Below, piece by piece: positions 57,427-64,000 of a stretch of 64,000 bases of DNA. The translations under genes were made by a program, and so were the position numbers. Source of the DNA: Ptychodera flava (taxonomy: Eukaryota; Hemichordata; Enteropneusta; Ptychoderidae); assembly GCF_041260155.1 (NCBI RefSeq), contig NC_091945.1, positions 27,090,296 to 27,154,295 of the forward strand, read 5' to 3'. Each line of letters starts with the position of its first letter. Position 1 is the first letter of the stretch. The notes beneath the pieces were generated by a model. The model was not told where the DNA came from. It saw only the letters and a program-made list of their open reading frames with translations, and made no database searches.

Positions 57427-58010
57427 CGTTGATACCGACGATGTCGAAACGAAATCAACGCACCCGATATAAATATCGAGGTAAATTTGAAGTTTAAAAG
57501 ATGATGCAAACGATGCTCTATGCAGTAGTTAATGCAATGTAGCTATGATTTTTTAGGCAAGTTTTCGACCTCAAAGTAAATTTTATATCATGACGATATC
57601 AGCTTCTTCCGACGTATTGCTCCATGAAGCAATCACTCTGCGCCCTCTTTTGGAAATTTTGCGTCCAAGATAAGAAGATACTGGTCAAAAGATCACGGTG
57701 GAAGTTAACTTTGTGTGTAATATTCCCTTAAAATTGTCGTCACATCATTCATCAAATAAAAAAAAATAATTTTATCAAATTTGGTAATGCTTTTGTATTC
57801 CATGTGACTAGAATGACGTCATCTCTTTAAAAATCCTCTGTCTAGTGATATAGAACCGAATGAAGACGTAAGCGTTCGGTTGTCTTCGTCAGTAGTCGAA
57901 ACATAGTCTTGACGTACTCTAACGTAGGCATTGTTCAGACAATAAGGCAAAACTGTTTGATTTTTTTACCTTTTCGATTTCCACACTTCCTCTTTATCAA
58001 AGATCGGTCG
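57427..58010. other. Spacer with a CRE-type motif
   Basis: TGACGTCA near 57814 and a GAAGAC...GTCTTC inverted pair near 57862-57886. No gene recognised. Confidence 0.35.
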
Positions 58011-58229
58011 ATGGCAAATCACATCGATTTCACTTCAATCTTACATATCAGAGATCCTGTGACATTCTTATCCGATGTTCGTGTGTATGGAGCACAGGAA
58101 AGTTTGGTATCCATATCTCAACACTCAGAATATTATCTCCTCAATCGACCTTATTGTAATTCAATTACTCTCAAGGGACAGACATTCATTCATTTCATTC
58201 ATTGCAATCCCGATCGACCACCAAACTAA
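58011..58229 (+). CDS. Small ORF of unknown status, 72 aa
   Basis: Starts MANHIDFTSILHIRDPVTFL in good context (GGTCGATGG). Another open frame (58202-58417) overlaps in a different frame with coding-like residues (ELFYRGQDSDIFFIGREG), as if one gene had a frameshift near 58225. No family recognised. Could be a decayed gene or chance. Confidence 0.25.
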   Translation: MANHIDFTSILHIRDPVTFLSDVRVYGAQESLVSISQHSEYYLLNRPYCNSITLKGQTFIHFIHCNPDRPPN

Positions 58230-58529
58230 CTACCACCGGCCCCCATTGCTTCGATAATTCCTTGCCTTTACAAGCGGTCGACAGCACTCAGTATCGAGGG
58301 CGATCGGTGGCAGCACTTCACTCATTTACAGAATTATTTTACCGTGGACAGGACAGTGATATATTCTTTATAGGGCGTGAGGGTATACCTATTCAAAGTA
58401 CAGTCGCTATAATATAACTTGATCTACGGTAGACTTTAATAATTTACGAACTCCGCTCGATCCTTCCTGCTCCCCGTACAGTGTTAGGTCACGTCCCCGG
58501 TAATCGGAAGTAATATACGGTCCAGGAGG

Positions 58530-59204
58530 TATGAAGAATACAGCATACTGGTTGTGACGTGTCGGCATTGAGATAGTGACCGTAGGGGACCCTATCGGCC
58601 TTCAACTACTCTGCGATCAAGGTTACCTTGACTTCTGATCAAAAAAGGGCATACGGGACAAACCTACAACGTTTCTGACCAATAGGCGTAGGGTAAACAT
58701 GAAATTATCATGTCGTTTTCTGGTCAAAAGAGTCATGTTCTTTCAGAAAGCAACATCACCTGACCTGTAGTATGAACTTGGGAGGGAACTTCGGATTGAC
58801 AGCATAAGCGCCAGCTGCGATCCCATCATTTAGCAATTTACGTGCTTCACAGAGCACGCAGTGTAAGGAGCCAGGTGTTTTTCTTAATAACAGAGGAGAC
58901 TCTCTGAGTCGAAAACTTTGCAGCCACGCATCTATCGCACATCCTTAATTAACCCGATGTTCAGCCAGGTTAAATTTCGCGTTACGAAGAGTTACGGGCA
59001 ACTTTCGCTGAGTTAAGCGGCCGCACTTCGCACGTTGACTACAAGGCAGTAACTTGGATGTCGGAACACGCAACCAACAGTGGCCCGCTGAGTGACATAC
59101 AATAACCACACCATTGCAGCTGTACATCGTTCCGTATTCGCGAAATTGTGGTCATTTGTTCGTCATAGCGATAAAAAGTATTAGTAGTCCGTCGACGTAA
59201 CAAA
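58530..59204 (+). promoter_or_regulatory. Duplicated upstream/promoter region of the second lectin-type gene
   Basis: 58530-58680 matches 27430-27620. The leader GAGTGACATACAATAACCAC ACCATTGCAGCTGTACAT matches gene 1 at about 31914-31950. In gene 1 the two matching blocks are separated by the 3.25-kb foldback. No obvious TATA box here. Confidence 0.55.
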
Positions 59205-59286
59205 ATGAACGCTCGGACGAGGTTCCAGGTATCGGCTCCCATGGCAGGCATTCTCATTCTTATGATACTGATAAACGGAATAACTG
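59205..59286 (+). CDS. Signal-peptide exon of a paralogous lectin-type gene (rest off window or lost)
   Basis: MNARTRFQVSAPMAGILILM then ILINGITG, ending ACTG|GTAAGT in phase 1, the same length (82 nt) and splice position as exon 1 of the gene at 32038. The adjoining intron also matches for some 150 bp (GGAAAATACTATC, CTTCG). I found no sushi or F-type lectin exon in the remaining 4.7 kb, so either the body lies beyond the window or this is a truncated duplicate. Confidence 0.75.
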
Positions 59287-60883
<1,597 letters not shown>

Positions 60884-61011
60884 TGAACGGATGAAAGAAA
60901 ACAGAAAAGTTGTAAATTCACAATACAGTGGTTCAGGTCACGGGAACATCTTCATACTAAACCTGTGTTACTATCGTGAACCTCTACAAATCTGAAAGAC
61001 CGGAAACTTAC

Positions 61012-61080
61012 CTTTGTTGTCGTAGTGGACCCTGTGACCGTTGGGACCAGACCGCGTGGAGGCCGCGTCGACTTATTCAG
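61012..61080 (-). other. Candidate minus-strand exon
   Basis: 69 nt bounded by TTTATTTTAG on its 5' side and AAAG|GTAAGT on its 3' side (minus strand), open as LNKSTRPPRGLVPTVTGSTT TTK. Splice signals are good but no partner exons were found. Confidence 0.25.
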
Positions 61081-63482
61081 CTAAAATAAACACGAGTCGC
61101 GGTCATCGGAGAGAGACTTAAGGAGGCTTTAGTTGTTTCGTTCCAGTTCGGTGGCTACGACTATTTAAGAGAGTTCAACACTGGCAAGAGTATTCATTCG
61201 AGGACAATAACGTCCAAGGTCTTCTCAGAGTTTTCTGAACACTGCCCTCACATGGCAGTAAACGTGTTTCTTCGAAGAAATAATTAACACAGATCGTAGA
61301 GGACTCCAAAGTTTTAAAGGGCGGGCGTGTTGGGATGCGATGATCATCGATTTGGCGATTTTTTATCGAGAAATACAAGTTTGTCTGCTTTAATTGTTCA
61401 AATACAACGACCTTCCGTCACAAGCTGTGTCGAGATCGTGCTGCCCTTTGAATAAGACAAACAATTACTTCACTATACGGGGGGGGGGGGGGGGGAACTT
61501 AAATAGCTCATTTAATTAAAGTTCATTTTCCAAGGTTCCTAGACAAGAAACGACACCTTTAGAACAGCAATACAAAGACCCGATAAAACAGCGTGACAAT
61601 GTAAATATTCTCGAAAGGTCTTAACTTGCATTGCACTGTTTGTTTTTGTGCACATTTCGTTACGACCTTAAACTTACAGATCTAGACATATCACTCCACC
61701 CGTAGTCAACACGCAATATACATAATTCTATCGTGTCAATTTTAATTGGAAATATATTTCAAAATTGTGGCAAAGACAGCAGGGAGAAATTATTTTTAAG
61801 ATAATTTGGTTGGTTTTAAAATGTTGCCCTGTTTTGGGTTATACCATATGCTCATTTGCCTCGTGCACCGTACAGTTATAGAATAAATCACTCCAAGCGA
61901 CAGCTCTGCATTCACGTGTTTTCAGTACATTTGTCCTGTCTGGAAGTGTCTTGTTCCGAGAATAGAGTTTAATTGCCCAGTGTTCAACTTGACAACAATG
62001 CAGTGTCCAATCTTACTGTCGTGGACAGTCCGCGGTAGAATTCTTTGTCTACAATAACTTTGCATAATGTATACGCTGTGCTGTTCGCAAGGTTAATACT
62101 CGGTAGTTCAACCAAGTCCCTGCGCACGCCATATTTCAACGTACTGTGGGGAGAAGTAGAGGAGTGTATATAGAGTTTAAAAAACGAAACATCCTGGAAG
62201 GTTAATTGCTCCTGTAAAGAATGCAATTTATTCAACTGGGATTTTAAATAAAGAATTTCCGAAAGATGTTGAAAGGGATAGGCCTATACGGAAAAAGAGT
62301 CATTTTGAAAGATACTGTTTCTTGTATCCAATAAAGGAATGCAATCACGCATGCTCTATATGACGTAATCTTTTAATTTGGTGACTCCAGGATGAATTTT
62401 TGACTTTCTTTCTGATCAAGCCGCAAGCTGCTCGCCTTACCTCGTGGAAAAGTTGGGCAATAACAAAACGAGACTCGGCTGTGCTTGTTTTCAATCACGA
62501 GGGACCGATTTTCCCACTCTCGCCGTAACAATAGAATGTGTCCATGAAGCAAGCTTACATGGCTATTTTCTATGACCTTTGTATCGGCAGAGAATGGAAT
62601 CTGAATGGTTTCAGTGAACAAAATTATGGGTAAGGTTGTAGGAAAACACAGTCAAAGACCATCACATGATAGCAGGATAGATACACAGACCGAAGTATGA
62701 AGCTGTGTACATATTTGGATTCGCGTTCCTGTCCTTCAACCAATCAAAGTCTCTGAAGCGTTGATAAATGGCGCATGAGCATGCTCAGTGAGCTCCATTG
62801 AATCAGTGACAGTGAGACTCAGTTCCGTAATTGGCATTACAAGTTCAAGGTACTAGGAACCCTTACACACCTAATGCACTTGCGTATTGTTAACAACAAA
62901 CTAAGACACGGTGTTATTGCTGAAATTTTCATGATGGTTTAATTTCACGATTTAGACATTTTACTGTCATTCAATTCACGGAATTTTTCCAGCTAATAGG
63001 AAAAAAATCAATTGTTTAACACTTTCACCTGGATTTGACCCAAGAGTTTATCATTCGGCGAAAATAGTGAAATTAGATTAAATTAACCCCGCAGAATTGT
63101 TGTTGCTGTAAAAATATAAGTACGTACATCGGTCATCAGTGTTTAAAATGTCGACAGGTAACTTCTTTTAAAAATGCGCCCGCCAGCACAGGTCCAGTAG
63201 CATAATTTGTGATGATTTTTTCCTATTATTATCATAAAAAATAATTATGAATATTAATAAATTATTAATATGAATGTTACAGAATATTAAAACTTTTTTT
63301 ACAAACCATGTCGTCTACTTTGTGTAAATACCGTCTGGAAACCCCATTGTTGTGATAATTATGATTATTAATAAATTATGATTATGGTTAATAAATCATA
63401 TTTTACACATTGTAATGTGCTTATGTAAACAACCCTCTGGAAACCCTTATATAGTTTCACAATCTATGCCAAATTATACAAG
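61081..63482. other. No gene recognised
   Basis: Contains a 17-base G run near 61481-61497 and AT-rich sequence; short ORFs look random. Confidence 0.45.
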
Positions 63483-63490
63483 TGACACAA

Positions 63491-63554
63491 TTGCCCAGGT
63501 TCAGTCTACGGCGAGAGTTACCATTGCCCAGGTTCAGTCTACGGCGAGAGTTAC
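63491..63554. repeat. 33-bp direct repeat, two copies
   Basis: TTGCCCAGGTTCAGTCTACG GCGAGAGTTAC occurs twice in tandem, ending about 10 bp before the TATA box; possible duplicated promoter element. Confidence 0.9.
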
Positions 63555-63563
63555 TACACAGTG

Positions 63564-63572
63564 TATATAAAG
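63564..63572 (+). promoter_or_regulatory. TATA box
   Basis: TATATAAAG 42 bp before the ATG at 63614, giving a short leader. Confidence 0.5.
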
Positions 63573-63613
63573 AGAAGGTAGCCAGCTCCACTCGACAGTA
63601 AACTGACATACCC

Positions 63614-63674
63614 ATGAATTACCTCCGTTTTCTTCACTTCTGCATGTTGATTCTCAAAATTTCTCCCGGTGTTG
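63614..63674 (+). CDS. Possible signal-peptide exon of another secreted or surface protein
   Basis: MNYLRFLHFCMLILKISPGV then G: hydrophobic leader-like peptide. The exon could end GTTG|GCAAGT (a GC donor, phase 1, as in the lectin genes). The next exon is out of the window. Supported by the TATA box and start position only. Confidence 0.4.
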
Positions 63675-63987
63675 GCAAGTCCATAAATCAGCCATCAAAT
63701 CTACCCAGTTTTGACCACTTAGACGGAAAATTTGTGAAGTTTGGGGCTGCGAGAAGGTGTATATCGCCAATGAAATGATGCTGTCTAAGCGGAATCGACA
63801 GCATCCGGGATCTTTTAGGGCCGTTTGCGAAATTTGAATGTAGCCGCCAAGCGGGGCCGAGGGCGGAGCCATGATTTAACGTTATTAGATATGCTGACAT
63901 AATTGATCGTACGGCCAATGAACGCTCATAACCTTTTTTACACATGAAAGTTACACTTACACTGTACGATTACTTCATGGTCTGTCC

Positions 63988-64000
63988 TAACCCTGCGTAC
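63988..64000. mobile_element. Start of another TAGCCCTGCGTAC-family element (cut by window end)
   Basis: TAACCCTGCGTAC, one mismatch from the family terminus, at the right edge. Confidence 0.4.

Noticed and set aside
63654..63945. Two overlapping minus-strand ORFs (72 and 85 aa)
   Set aside because: They overlap in different frames, have no domain, and lie opposite the leader-exon candidate and its presumed intron.

Overview
The window is animal nuclear DNA: split genes with GT-AG introns, a class A GPCR, a spliceosomal zinc-finger gene, exon-shuffled sushi/F-type-lectin receptor genes, LINE fragments, MITEs, long (GA)n/(AT)n tracts and satellite-like arrays. The sushi plus F-type lectin surface receptor and the repeat style suggest an invertebrate deuterostome. 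A hemichordate (acorn worm) is my best guess, but amphioxus or an echinoderm cannot be excluded from sequence alone.

Layout. 0-3.4 kb: a minus-strand Cys/His plus coiled-coil protein gene (cut by the window edge), a plus-strand stand-alone HIRAN-like gene whose mRNA appears to end in a histone-type stem-loop, and an intact Tc1/mariner-like DD36E transposase. 4.4-6.1 kb: a class A GPCR with its coding region in one exon and a predicted 5' UTR intron. 6.6-16.9 kb: repeats (a CATA/CACG microsatellite, two 5'-truncated LINE 3' ends, diverged tandem families, and a 225-bp array carrying nuclear-receptor DR1 and E-box motifs). 16.97-26.35 kb, minus: a complete ZNF830 (CCDC16) orthologue in 10 exons, whose first intron has a perfect U12-type AT 5' splice site. 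27.7-30.9 kb: a 3.25-kb near-complete palindrome (foldback element) with a 49-bp palindromic insertion inside it.

31.8-53.7 kb, plus: a 677-aa type I membrane protein in 8 exons, with signal peptide, CCP, F-type lectin, CCP, F-type lectin, CCP, Ser/Thr stalk, TM and short tail. All internal introns are phase 1. Its introns hold much of the mobile DNA: an RT fragment, a small unknown ORF, a TTA-flanked Harbinger-like element, and a nested set of foldback elements with 9-10-bp target-site duplications. 54.6-56.9 kb is a second TTA-flanked element related to the first. 58.5-59.4 kb repeats the promoter, signal-peptide exon and intron start of the lectin gene, so a tandem paralogue begins there and runs off the window. 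A further TATA box and signal-peptide-like exon lies at 63.6 kb.

The genes do not form an operon-like system. The coherent themes are a cluster of secreted or surface recognition receptors and a family of very small palindromic transposons that insert into each other. Most promising for new biology are the histone-type 3' end on a HIRAN gene, the minimal foldback family with 9-bp duplications, and the odd U12 intron in ZNF830.
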